A stretch of 64,000 nucleotides of DNA from Leidyana gryllorum EB-2025a (lineage: Eukaryota; Apicomplexa): positions 186,001 to 250,000 of the forward strand of contig JBLWGC010000109.1 in the NCBI GenBank assembly GCA_048772705.1, read 5' to 3'. The translations under genes were made by a program, and so were the position numbers. This document shows positions 36,113 through 48,132 of the stretch, one piece after another. Below the pieces are notes generated by a model. The model searched no databases. It was not told where the DNA came from and saw nothing but the letters and a program-made list of their open reading frames with translations. Every line of letters begins with the position of its first letter. Position 1 is the first letter of the stretch.

Positions 36113-39100
36113 ATGCGGTCTGGAATACTCCTTTGGGCCTCTGCGTGGGCATTGGGGCCCGACGATCCGCTCGTCAAGTCCGTTTCGCCCTGGAGCAGTC
36201 AGCTTGTGGAGTTTTGTGAACAAGTGCCGCATATTGAGACATTGTCGAATTACTCGTGGCGGAACATTGCTGACGACGAGTGTACCGATGACCCAGCCCG
36301 TGTTGTCTGTTATGTGGCTCGGCAGCTTAGTACCATGAAGACTTGCCAAAGCTTCACCGATAACGCTAATCTTTGTTTGGCCTTTCCGGATGCACTGTCC
36401 AACTTTTGTTGCGAGTCAAAGACCGCAAGCGCGGCTTGTGCCGCCCTACAGGGCCTGAACCAAGGCCCCTCTTCCCTCAACGTTGTTGCTGGGGACCAAG
36501 ACGAAGGCAGTGCTCATGCCACTTCTGCAAGGCCGTATTTCCCAGAGCCCATTGAAGCGACCGCCCCGCCAAAAGTGATGGCCATCCCCCTATCTGAGAG
36601 TGAAACTTCGATCGAGCCCATTTCAGCCAAGACGCGTCGCCTGGGCGCTGGCAGCAGGAAATGGCCGACCACAAAGAACATCTTTATTGTCTTCCCCGAG
36701 AAGTTCACGTTGTGCAATGCTGCGACGTCCGCATGGCGGGCCATTCGGATCAGTGCAGCTTTGTTCGACTTGTCTGGGTTGACGGGATTGGCATTAGGCG
36801 ATCTTACCGAGGCGCTGATGGGCGATCATGGGGATTGGGAGTCGAACGAACTCGAAAGGAACATCTTTGAAATGTTTAACGACTTGTTGGAGGTTCCTTG
36901 GGACGCAGAGACGTATCCTCCGATCACAGGCAGAATCCCCTGGGAGCAGCTACTGTTCCCTCAGAGTCCCGATGCTCGATATCCGGACCAATGGGGTGCC
37001 GAGGAGAACAGCTTCCCGTGGCCGGCGCGTCGACTGGATAAACTTCCCAGCGACGTTCGGTCTCTCCAAAATCTGGAGGGCTGCATGAGCACAGCCGAGT
37101 TGGTGGCCGAAATGGTGGGTTTGATCACCCGCTTCATGTTTGGCCAAGTTGACATGGACGAAATGACTGAGACTCTTGGCAACGCTTTGGATCGCCACTT
37201 TGACCTTCTCAATGCCACAAAAGCCGGGCTTGAATTCAAAGGCACATCGGCTATCACGCGATTCGCTGGGTTCATCACTCCGGCCGTCATAGCCCTTCCC
37301 GCGTGCGCTCCACCTTCGATTGAGGTGCTCCGCAACATCGCCAGCATAGCCGACATTAAGGTCGAACCCATGGAAATGCTCTTGGATCTTCACTCAACCG
37401 TCGGACAGTATGTGTCGGCCCTTCAGGAGTGTCCTGACTGTCTGACCGACATTTGGCAGTCCATTCTGAATATCACGGGGGCCTATAAGAGCACTCAAGA
37501 GGCTCAAAAGGCAAAAGAAGCCACCGAAATGTTCTATACCGTCTTCAGCGAGCGCGTCGAGTCTATTCAAGCAGGCAAGAGCCCCAAGCCGACATCAGCT
37601 GGCGACGTGCTGAAGACGCTTATCAATATTGGACGTGAAACGGGCACTCGCAGTGGCACCAACGTGTCCAGCGCTCTCGAGGGTGCCATTCTGGTCATGG
37701 AGGCTCTACGGAAGGAACAAGATACCGGTAGCGTACTGGATGCCGATAGCGTACACATGAAGGTCCAAAAGTTCATCAAGAATAATCTGCATTGCGGACG
37801 CAAATCTGGAGGCAACCCACAATCAAATAAGAGCGCCAAACGCCGACAATTGAGTGTGTTCGATCTTCTGTCAAAGCAGCGCGCGCTCTCGGCACGCGTG
37901 CCCATTGCTGCACAGATCGAACCGGCGAGCGGTGACAGGTTCGTTGGGTGCGCCATTGACGAAATTCTACTGGACGAAGTTACCACCAACGCAACCCTCT
38001 ATGAGTACCCCCTCCGTTTCGAGCACTCCCGGATCAGATACCCCTATGAACTCGTAGAACGCCATCCCACGGACCGTATGAGATCGCTGGTTCGTCTACG
38101 CGGAGAATTGGTCAATCCTGAGTACAGTTTTGTGGATCTGCAGCAGCACACGCCACCCGACCACACCACCTTGGGACAACTGGCTCAATGGTTCACTGCA
38201 CACGCGAGTCGTGTGAACAACAAGTTCGGCTATGACGACAATTCTGGCAGAATTCTGCGGAATTACTCGCCGGAGGGCCCGAGGCGCGAACTGCCAACTC
38301 GTATTGGTCAATTCGAATTCCCGCTGTCTGTGGCAACTTCGCAGGCCCCCCATCTGGTTGACTCCCGCATCAGCAAACGTGCGCTTCGAATCGTCAAGTC
38401 TTATCCTCCAGAAACATTGGAAGATTACAACGCCGCATACTACGCCAAAGCAGCCCGTCGAATTGATGGTATGCGTCTTGCAACGCTAACGAACGAAGAG
38501 AGTGCCCGTTCCAAGCCAGGTGACTGGCCGGAAGATTTGGGTATCTCTGTGGTATGGCCGGCGGAATGGCTCGGCGAAGGTCCGGTGGATTACACTGATC
38601 CACGCGGTCTGTTCCGTTTACGCACTGAAGTGTTGTCTGCCTCTGAGGGCCCCATCAACTTCACTCTGGTCCCCCCTGCCCCCATCACCACTGTCCGGAA
38701 GCTGAGCAGATGGCTTGCTAACGCTGCTGTGGTGACTACGCGTCATCGTGCTCCAAAAGAAGAACAGCGCTATATGGAAATGTGGAGACTGGGCACCTGG
38801 GACGGTCAGAGCGAAGACCAGCAGGTGACACTGGCGAACAATAAGGCCGCACGTCAGCTCCGTAGTTCGAACCCGAACGACCTCTCTCGAGCTGAAATTC
38901 GAGCGCTCCGGAAGGGCGACCTCACTGTGCTCCGAACTGACTTTGGAGCTCATCCTTCCGCGGTGCAGATAGTCCCGTCTCAACTCGCCAGCGGACTAAA
39001 GTGGCCCACCCGAGATGGCGAGTCCTGGCTGTATCCCATTGAACTCCTTTTGGACACTCCCCCGGACCCGATCACTAAGCGCACAAAGGTTAGACTTCTC

Positions 39101-41121
39101 ACAGATCAGATCAATCACAACAGTGGACCGATCAATCTGATTAAAGCACTGCCACCCATTGGAGACATTGAGACCCTCGACACTTGGCTCAACAGAGAAC
39201 ACCAGATCCAACAACAGAACAAGAAGTCTTCCAGAGCAGCCGTCGCCCGCGTCGTCCGCCAAGCCAACAAGGCGTCCAAACAGGCCTCAAAGAAGGACGG
39301 CGCTGCTGGGGATGAATGGTTCGACCTGTTGGCCAGCGTTGAGTACAACAGTGACGCGACGACCTCAAAGACGGCTGTAGTCGAACTTCCCGTATTTGAA
39401 CCGCAACCAGTTTATGGATTCGAAGAGTACGACAACGACCACATTCATGAGCTCTTCGTCGAAGACGACATTGCCGACGATTCAGCTTCAATGGACACTA
39501 TTTATGGTGCCGGCCACAAGATGACCTCTGGCGGTCTCCCACAGTATGAAGAAAAGGAAACGCTTCTCCAAACTCCACCGACGGCTGCTGATGAGGCTGT
39601 TGCCGAGACTACTGCTGCTGCTGAGACGACTGCTGCTGCTGAGACAGCGGCTGTTGCTGAGACAGCGGCTGTTGCTGAGACAGCGGCTGTTGCTGAGACA
39701 GTGTCGAGTCTGATCGTCACCGATAGTGACGAAGCGGAGATGTTTGAAGGCGCTGCAATTCACGAGTTGGTGTTTGATGACGCCGACCAGGAGGAAGAAG
39801 TCCCCGATAAAGAGGACTTCACTGCAGAAGCAGTAACTGTCGTCGAAGAAGACCCCGCGAACTTTGAGAACGACATTGAAGACGACGATGAATCGTTGGG
39901 TCTGCATGGAGCCTCGGCTGTGATGGTGGATGACAAACAGTTCGAGACTGAAGATTTGACATTGAGCAATTTGAAGACCGTTCCGATTGACGAATTGGAG
40001 AAGGACTTTGGACCTGAAATTATCACCATTCTGTCTGCCGATGAATTGTTGGTGGAGGACTCGTCGGAGTCATCCGTTGGAATTGTTCCGGTTGTACCGA
40101 GCAGAACTCTGCAGAAGAGAAAGAATAGTGGAAACTTGAATCTGGGCAAAGATATCCAGATTGTCGCACCCCGCCAGGCTCAGCCCGTTGATGAAGTGTC
40201 TCCTCCGTCAGCCCACAGTATTGTGACTGGTGGCAGCGGGATGCCTCCTCTGGGAGGCTATCAGTGTCGTGACAGCGTGGAGACACTGTTTACCGATTAC
40301 TTTGACTTCTGGCTGCCACGGGCGAAGTGTGGTGATTTGATCACCACTTTGGGATGTTTCCCTCGGGATTCAACATTACTTCCATTCACCGTTCTTTTGA
40401 ACGCTTGTCCGAAAGCTTGGTAAGTTTCTATATCTCTACACATTCATTTTCACTTTACAATCACAGGACTGCACTATGCAAAGGTTCCACATCCCCTGAT
40501 GAACTTGCGCACCGTTTGAGGCTGTTGGCTGGAGAGGAGGGAATAAGTCTGGATGAGATACCGCAGGCAGGGCTGCCGACCTTCTCGATGGACGAGGCAA
40601 CTTTGGACAAACAGATTGAATCTTTGATTGTCCAATTGCCGAATCCTACGCCATTCTTACCCTTCCGACAGTGTTTGCATGGGGCTTACCTCCGTGAGAC
40701 TCAGCAGTTTACCACCGCGGCTCCGCCTGTGTCCTCTTCTTCGTCTTCGGCGGGTCCAATTGTCAGTCTGAGGCGTCCAACGACGACCACTACACCAGCC
40801 GTCACCCCACCTCCGGTGCCCCGATCGTCGCCCCCACCGCAGGCGGCTGCAGGCAGGGATCAGACAGTCGAGGTCTCACCCCCGGTGGCTGCTGACAAGG
40901 AGGAACCGGCGGCAGCAGCAGTTGACGAGACCGCAACTGATGATGAAATACCAGCAGGCGAGCAGTCGTCTGACGAAACAGTGGATATGGCTGGGAAGGA
41001 GTTGGACGAAACATCTTCTACACCAAAGAAGGAAGGGGGAGATTCTTCTTCTGGAGCCGCGAAGACCTTCTACTTTGCAGGGCTTGTGCTTGCTGGCATT
41101 ATTACTGCAGTGTGGCTGTGA
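36113..41121 (+). CDS. Secreted or surface protein, 1,653 residues, with a three-fold internal repeat and C-terminal hydrophobic tail
   Basis: Exons 36113-40419 and 40467-41121. The ATG at 36113 gives an evident signal peptide (MRSGILLWASAWALG). A Cys-rich segment follows within about 130 residues (EFCEQV, DDECTDD, VVCYVARQ, KTCQSF, NLCLAF, NFCCES). The next 500 residues are mostly helical. Three related blocks of about 55-60 residues then occur near 640-700, 815-870 and 970-1030. They share a YP-x-EL start, an RLR/RLL centre, then PP and a final TL-x-x-L-x-x-WL. The C-terminal third is acidic, with a tandem AETAAV repeat, then a Thr/Pro/Ser-rich stalk, and ends exactly in a hydrophobic segment (TFYFAGLVLAGIITAVWL). 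That end fits a GPI-attachment signal or a tail anchor. No known family was recognised. Confidence 0.78.
39598..39702 (+). repeat. In-frame 18-bp minisatellite coding for AETAAV units
   Basis: About five to six tandem copies of an 18-bp unit encode the repeated hexapeptide AET-(A/T)-A-(A/V) inside the surface-protein gene. Unit length is a multiple of three, so copy changes keep the frame. It is probably length-polymorphic. Confidence 0.85.
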
Positions 41122-41143
41122 TGAAGAACCAAAAAACGCCAAT

Positions 41144-42457
41144 CTACTCCGCCACTCGGAGGTATAAGTGTTGGGCAGCATCTCGCAGATCCTCATTTTC
41201 ATCACCCTTCTGGTAGTGCCTTTTGATTCACAAACCAATATACAAATTGAGTCACTCACCAGTTCTGACAAAGCTTCCAACTTTGCGGCAACATTTGTAG
41301 CCTTTATGGCGGCCACGCAATCACTGACTTCTTCGGTATTCGCCATTATGAAGTCGTCGATGTGATATATAGCCTCCAGCTGTAGGAGTGAGTCGAGTCC
41401 AGTTTCAGATCGGCTTCCACCAGGAGGACTGCAAACGGTATCAGAGTGGCAGTCGGGCAAGGCAATGTCACCAATCACTCACATCGACAGTAAATCTACG
41501 AGTGGCTGACATCCGCCAGCGTTCCTGAAGGCCCGTCGAAAACGCACATCTGAGAGAGAGTGTGGCTGGAGAAAGTAAAGTGACTTCGGACTCACCGAGT
41601 ACGTAAATATTTCGAGCCGTCTGTGCAGCGGCTGCTCGGACATCTGGTTTTGGGCGCCGTAGCAACGGTACCAGCTTGTCGAAAATACCAGACTCGAACA
41701 TATCTATGGCCGCCTTAGGAACTGAAAGATCGCCGATCGATCAGTAGATTGGCAGCTCAGCTCAAACACACACTTACAATCGACAGATAGAAAACTAAGC
41801 GCAATGAGAGCGGCATCAGAGCGATCTTCCTCCTGTTTGCCGATAATAATGTGTGTGTGCGCGCGCGCGAAACGGGGAGACACGGCGTACCTTTGATCCT
41901 AATTCTTTAATCAAAGCAGGGATAGCACCTGCGTCGCGTATCTCTTCTTTCTTGGGGGAGCTCTCATTTGAGGCCATAACAGCCAGTTGGATCATTGAGA
42001 GAGCCCCAATGGTGGTGGGCGTTTCGGCCCAGGGGTGCAATTTCGGTCCACTGTTGTCATATTCCTGTGCAGATATTCAGTCGACTGGGATGGGAAGGGT
42101 AATGGGAGCCCTTACGAAGGGTTCAGTGCTCGGAATCAACGATACAAAAGCGGGAATGTCATCCTGATCGAACGCTTTGTCAAATTTGTCGACATCTGTC
42201 TCCCTGTAAAGAAGGTTGTTGTGAGATATATATATATAGAAGCAGCAGCAGATATGTCCGAGACTCACGGGCCTGAGGGAGCGAAGGATGGGTGTTTGGA
42301 GATATTTTCGGCTGCTTACCATTTAAGGTGTCGAGGATAGTTCCTTTGAGTAATGTTCTCGCCGTTGTCTCCTAAAGGTGTAGAAAATGGCAGTATTTGG
42401 GAATGGTGCGGGGGTATATCTTACAGGTCGAGTGCCACAACATTGCAGATTCCCCAT
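41144..42457 (-). CDS. ARO: ARO-like acylated armadillo-repeat protein
   Basis: Nine short exons: 42457-42425, 42371-42320, 42195-42116, 42064-41891, 41832-41778, 41721-41596, 41549-41483, 41428-41260 and 41209-41144. They give 273 residues, the length known for ARO. All phases fit. The N-terminus MGNLQCC carries a glycine-2 myristoylation site with adjacent cysteines for palmitoylation. The rest is armadillo helices: GALSMIQLAVMASN, AGAIPALIKELGSK, SDAALIALSFLSVD, FDKLVPLLRRPKPDVRAAAA, NAGGCQPLVDLLS, QLEAIYHIDDFIMAN and KLEALSEL. In apicomplexans ARO sits on the cytosolic face of rhoptries and is needed to place them at the cell apex. Identification rests on acyl motif, size and armadillo pattern. 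One intron (42319-42196) is 124 bp; another (41890-41833) holds an alternating GT/GC run. Confidence 0.8.
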
Positions 42458-44404
42458 GCTTGCGGCAGTGCCAGCAGGTGAATCGATGAGTTGACTCTTG
42501 AACTTTGAGAGCAGTGAGTGGTCTGACAAATCGCGTGTTCGGGGGGCGACAGTAAGTTGAGACTGTGAATGTGCATGCGTTGTTTGCTCTCATCAGATTT
42601 GATTTCACCTACTTCCGAAGAGTTTGATTTTCTCTTAGTACGACCCTCTTTGTCTGGATTGATCCCAATTATCGATAATGCACGTCTCGCGAAGTGTGGT
42701 TTAGATGTCGGAGGGAGTGGGAGCGGTGGTGGAGGATTCGGTGATGTCAGATTACCATCTTCGTCTGAAGAAGGGTCGCTGAAGCGGGTCAACGGCGCAG
42801 CATTATTAGATTTTAATTCTCCTCCGCCATCACTCGGTAAAATTCGGTTGTAGACAGTCGTATTGTTGCCTTGGGAATGGCGACGAGCATCAGCTGGTGT
42901 CAAAAGCCCACTCTCATTCAAGACCGACGAGTTGCTCTCGCTGATACCCCCTTTCGACAAATTGATGAATCGAGAGGTCGGAGACCTCGCCAAGCCGGGA
43001 GGCAATGAGGCGAATCCCGGACCAGTGAAATTAGTGGAGTGTTTTGCTCTCGAACCACCACCAGCCGCTGAACTCTTCACTAAATTCTCCATACGTGGCG
43101 AACCGTCCACTTGATATGACGGACGCCGTAATTTCGCCGCCCGCCGCCGCTCTTTCGCTTGCGAGCTACTCATTAACCCCGTGCTGTCGTCCAGCGTACT
43201 CACACGACTGTCAGGGGGCCTCGGGGGCAATAACGATGAACGATTCGTACTACACGGCGTAGAACTCGTATCACCACGTGTAAACGACTGCCGAGACCGA
43301 GATGTCACCAATTCGGGAACGAACGACGATGTCTCAGGCTCCGTCACAGCGTGTCCGGATGACCCGTTAGACCCCAGACGGCCCAGAGGTGATGGCCCCG
43401 GGGAATCTGATGACTGACAAATGTGCAGCCATTAATCCTTCGAACTCAGAGATACCACCATCATATCGATCATAAGATCACACACACTCATATACACTCA
43501 CGCACACACACTCACACACTCAATACTGCTAAAATTCATCTAGACACCTCAAACACAATATTGAGCCGAGTCGGGTCGACATGGCACGACACGCTCGTTA
43601 CTATCATCGTGCGCGAGCGCTGCAACATGCATGTGCAGTGCTCATCAAATCAACAAGCCGTTTGCATCCGTAAGTTGATGGTGCAAACAGGGTAGTACGC
43701 GATGCAGTCGGCACATTGACGAGCACCACGAGAGCTCGGTGCACGATTAATGTTGCACACTGCACAATGCAGGACCGAACTGATGGTACGGGGGAGGAGC
43801 GCGCATTACTCATTCAATCACTTTACATTGAGAAAACCACACCGTGCAGTCAGTCATCACGATCACATTGCCTCACCATAGTTAAACTGGTGCGTAAGGA
43901 ACCACTGCGGTTTCCACTTCCGTAGCCAGAGTGTCGCGTACTGCGACTACCTCCTTCCCGATGCTGTGAATTGTCAGCATCGGTGATTACTAACTTAATG
44001 CTTCTATCAGTAGTAGAGTCCGCCCGCCTAATTCTTCCAACAGCAGCAGAAGGTGGGAGACAATTGCATCCAGGAGGACTGCCGAAGATTCTCGAAAACG
44101 ATAGAGACTCAATGGTCTCGGACCAACGCGAGCTGCTGTCCCTCCCGGCCGGAGAAGCATACCTTTTACCGACTAATAATGTCTCGTCCGTTATCTCTAG
44201 GGAATTCGCCTTTGCATTCAGTCTTGGAAGACTCTCCAGCGCAAGCTCCCCGACCATGGAAGAGTCTAATGCTTCATGCGAATGAGAAGTATTGTAGGAC
44301 CATTGGGCAGAGTGATGTCTCAACCGACGTGCCGTATCCCGAGATGGATCGCGCACCCGGCTCCGGCCGTTACGCCGGACTGAGCTCTTAGTTGAAGTAT
44401 CATG
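42458..44404 (-). CDS. Probable disordered-protein gene, exon structure not resolved
   Basis: Open stretches at about 43403-42530 and 44356-43876 share a Ser/Pro/Arg-rich composition typical of coding DNA here, but neither has a convincing ATG. A good acceptor lies before SSDSPGPSPL at about 43403. The intron upstream of it would be about 470 bp and contain CA-rich sequence, unusually long for this window. The 3' end is also unclear. A donor near 42590 with an acceptor near 42525 would join this frame to DHSLLSKFKSQL, which runs straight into the ARO first exon. The gene may therefore end before ARO or form an extended version of it. Notable pieces are KERRRAAKLRRPSYQVDG and GGGSRAKHS. No domain was recognised. 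Confidence 0.3.
43470..43525. repeat. CA-rich microsatellite
   Basis: Imperfect ACAC/CTCAC dinucleotide-type repeat, probably within an intron or spacer of the unresolved gene. Confidence 0.7.
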
Positions 44405-44406
44405 TC

Positions 44407-45115
44407 CTAACCAATATCCAACAACAAACGTATGTGCTGCGTACTTGGAATGGAGGGGGGGTCAATGGGCGCCGGGAGGTCGGGATTGGTGTTGGGCGGC
44501 GAGTCCCCCCAGTGCTGTTTCTGCTGCTGCTTGCTCGTCCATGGAGGAAAATAGTCTAGGGCTCCCCGTGCGGGATGTCTGTGCTCCATAGATCTTTCGA
44601 CAGCCCTTGGAGCATACGTTCTGCCAATCTGTACCAATCCTTCTCTTCTCCAATTCTGCCTCACCCAATCGCAATAAACAACACTTCACTCGTGCATGTC
44701 CAACAGTGACAGCATTCCCCTCCTTTTTAAAGAAAAAAGGCATTCCCCCGTCGGCAGTATCCTAACTGAAGATTGGCATGGAGCAATCAAACTGGTCCTC
44801 AGCCTCCACCCTTCTGTCGTCCGGCGGACTCGGATCTTCAAGACACACACAACAGCAGCAATCCACCTCCTCCATCCCGCCACTCGTCGTCGCCTCGCCT
44901 TCGGTGGCAGCAACGTCGCTTCCCCCCGCGGTCCCATGTAAGGCAGCTGCAACGGCATCCCCCAACAACGCCCGTCGGCTGGCCAACTCGTATAGGCGAG
45001 CTCTCACGTCCGGTTTGTCCACGCGGTTCACTATCTCGTAGTCCTCGCCGCCCTCTTCTTCCATGTCGACCGTGCGAGCGGTCGCGGGTCCAGAATCACC
45101 TCCAAGATCAAACAT
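44407..45115 (-). CDS. Small Cys-rich protein, possibly RING-like
   Basis: Reading from ATG 45115 gives MFDLGGDSGPATART, an acidic stretch, a helix (ARLYELASRRALLGDAVAAAL), then VDCCCCVCLEDPSPP. A 45-bp intron starting GTTAGG joins in phase to RGECCHCWTCTSEV. A second intron, GTGAGG...GGCAG, joins to TYAPRAVERSMEHRH and the stop at 44407. The order CxxC...C-x-H...C is suggestive of a RING or other zinc-binding fold, but the spacing is not canonical and the second half is short. The gene starts 34 bp past the stop of the triple GTPase gene on the same strand. Confidence 0.42.
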
Positions 45116-45148
45116 GGTGCAGCCAATTCTCAAAAGGGCACCATAACC

Positions 45149-48082
45149 TTAAGCCAAACTTCCCGCGATTTCGGTGTCGACTGTTCGACGACGCATTTTC
45201 AAAGTAAACTTCCCCCTCTACTCCCAGTACTCACCAAAGTCGAGATAGCCTCTCTCGTCGAATTGAAAGGGTTTATTCACACCCACAGCTCGCCGTTGAT
45301 TGCATAATGCCCTTCCGCTAACGATCCAGATCGGCGACGGTCGCAACATCGCTTCCTCCTGCTGCTTCCGAAAAGTCGACACCAACCGACATCGTGTTCG
45401 TTCCACAGCTGCTTTTTCCACCAACCCTTCGTCCGACATCATGGCATCCACCAGTAGATCGGGTGCAGTGGCCACAAAGGTCACCGGCAGTGATGCTCGA
45501 TCAGCAAATTGCGCCACAGCGACGTCCATCTGACATACTGGCACATACACCGGGCACGGAGACGGAGACACACGCGCGCAGCACACACCCTCCGACAAGG
45601 GAGTGACACAGTATTAATAACTTACGGGACTCAATTTCTGCTGGAAAACAATGACAATCCAATCTAAAGTTCCCAATCGCATTGATTGGATCCAGCGATC
45701 GACCGCCATTGACCCATCATAACCCGGGAAGTCCTCGAACAGCAAGTCATAGTGTCCAGGGTGCCGATGAGTCTGTCGCTCATGTGGTTTGTTGACCACC
45801 GCCACTTGTTGATTGAAGGTTCCATTGATTAGAGTTGATTTGCCGATCCCTTTTCGGCCCACAATGCCGACGGTACAAGTATGAGGATTGAGCCATGAAA
45901 CACTGTTCGGGGTGCCCTTCGGGGTAGGTGTGATACTCATAGACGAACCTTTGCCAGGGTGAGTGCTGAAAGACGCTTTCAGAGCTGAGGGCGGGGAAGA
46001 AACACCTTTCATCGATCCTGAAGGGGTGACGATTGTAGGTGTTCGGCTGGGACTGGCGAAGAGGGATGACGCAGACCTTCCTCCCGCTGTCGCTGGTTCA
46101 CTCGGAGTACGTATCCCTGCAGAAGTAGACCCGGGGGAATAAGGTCCTGCTCTATGCCGTCCAGATCCGCAAGCCTCGGCAACTGCGTGGAGTATATACC
46201 AAGTCGCCCGCACATCAGCTTACTGCATGTTTTGAAGTCCTCTTCATCTGCCCGAGGGTAGCCGTCCGGCAATCTCAATATCCTCGCCGTCACTCTGAAG
46301 ACAGCAAAGTCTTCCTGTCGCAACCCTCCTTTGGTCAACGACGACTTGGCATCGGCTGAAGAGCTCATGCTCTTCATTTTCCGGAAGACCGCCCGAGGAC
46401 TCAAATAGCGGGTCTGAGATCCATCACCTGTCGCCGGGCGGGCGTGGGCACAAATGAACCGGATGCCGTATTTCTTGCACTCTTGAGCGACCTTGACGCT
46501 CACTTCCGGAAATTTGCGTGTGTACACCAGGACGACCAGATCCATGGAGGCGAGTTTGTTAGCGAAGTGATCTTTGATCGAATCCTGGGGGAGATCTTCA
46601 GTATCAAAGTAATAGAAAAGAGAGCCCGGATGCTCCGCATGCTTGTAACCGATAGAGGCCGTTATTGTGCGTTCCGTGGTGCTCTTCATACCCAGAAATG
46701 CTTCGAGCAATGTAGCCTTCCCATTAGTGCCCTCTTCTACGAATGCTACGCGTTTGATCGACATTTCAGTCGGCTCATCACAAGCACTGCTGAATCCTCC
46801 AACATGCTGAGAGCTGGAGTTTAAGGGTGGAAGGCAACTGCTTCGGCGCGCCGGATTGCTACTAGAATGATGCGGATCGTAGGCACTTGGTAACGATAAA
46901 GTAGTGTGTTCAGCGCGCGGACGAGGCCCAGGCGGTCGGCCCGCGCGGCGATTTCCCGGAGCCGGGCTCGGTACCAAGCCAGCCCCATCGTCGTTGCTCG
47001 ACCCACAATGACTGCTTGGTGTCAAGCTTCGTTGCATGGATGATCCACCACCATTGGGACTGATCTCCATGCTGCCATGAAGATAAACTCCTGCGATACT
47101 TCGACTAGGAGGATGTTGATTGGTGCCAGGGGTTTGGCTGTTCTTCCGTGACCCAACGGTGCTGCCAGCTACACAGAGGAATACCAGATTGTGGTGGGTG
47201 TCCAGCCCGAGCACTGCTGCTTACCGATCCACAATTCGGTCGAAGGCCCGTTGTTGACGGCAAACTTCTTGTAAATAGCTTCAACTGAAGAGAGCACACA
47301 CGTGCGCGACCGTTGTAACAGTGTCCATACCTTGCATAAGAAAGTCCATTTCATCGAAAATACAATTGGAACTTCGTTTGGCGAGGTCCGGGGATGATAC
47401 TGCATAAACCTGATTGGAAGCAAAGCACATAGATCAGCCTGCCCGAACCGTCCGCGCTTACTTTTCTATCTACCTCTTTCATTTGGAACCACCGCATATC
47501 AGGTCGGTCATTGATAGTCGCCTTCGTTTTGCGGACGGCCTCGCGAGAAGTGGCGCCTTGGAACAGTGTCACTCTCTTCAAAGCCAAGTCAGCTTTCGGG
47601 TGTACAAACAAAACGGGCACATTGCATTCCGTTGCACGAACTGCCACTTCCATGTCAGCCTGAGGAGCAGTTAGTCATTCAGGAGTCGATCCGACCGGTC
47701 TTACATCTTTGACGCAGGCTTGGAAGACGATTACCACAAGATTGAACATCCTGAAGTCTTTCCGGATTCCAATACTGGTAGGAACTTCGTGGAACAGAAC
47801 CTCTTGTAAGACCGGATGGCGGTATTGGCTGCCTTCCGGTCTGAGATCGCGGCCTCCCGCAATATGTATTCCCACAATGGCATTGATCAGACTGGATTTT
47901 CCAGTATCCTTGGCACCAACAAAGGCAATGTTAACAAAACGGCTGAGTTCGTTGTCTCCGCCATCATCTAGAAGGGATCTGGAAGCGAATGAGGACGATT
48001 CGCGATAGGACGAGGATCGGCGGCCCTCTGAAGGGGCACGGCTCGCTCGTCTGTCGATTCTGAATCGGTCTCTGATACCCAT
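45149..48082 (-). CDS. Protein with three tandem IRG-like GTPase modules
   Basis: Exons 48082-47705, 47659-47474, 47409-47331, 47284-47225, 47168-46224, 46116-45626, 45529-45235 and 45180-45149 give 821 residues, all in phase. Module 1 has a canonical P-loop (FVGAKDTGKSSLINA, residues 56-63), a YRHP-x-LQEVLFHEVP segment and VLFVHPKADL as G4. Module 2 has a degenerate P-loop near 376-386 (VEEGTNGKATLLEAFLG), then DLVVLVYTRKF, and lacks a G4. Module 3 has a canonical P-loop near 636 (GIVGRKGIGKSTLING), then RHPGHYDLLFEDFPGYDG as G3, DWIVIVFQQKLSP and a weak G4 (TAPD). The spacing 'P-loop - HP - DxPG - hydrophobic strand - KxD' is that of immunity-related GTPases (IRG), so the modules look like divergent IRG/dynamin-type G domains. 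SMG9-like or other TRAFAC GTPases are alternatives. Module 2 is probably a pseudo-GTPase. Disordered linkers separate modules 1-2 and 2-3. Confidence 0.72.
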
Positions 48083-48132
48083 ATTCAAGTAGAACAAATC
48101 AAACTTATCCACTAATGAAATGCTATGGACGA

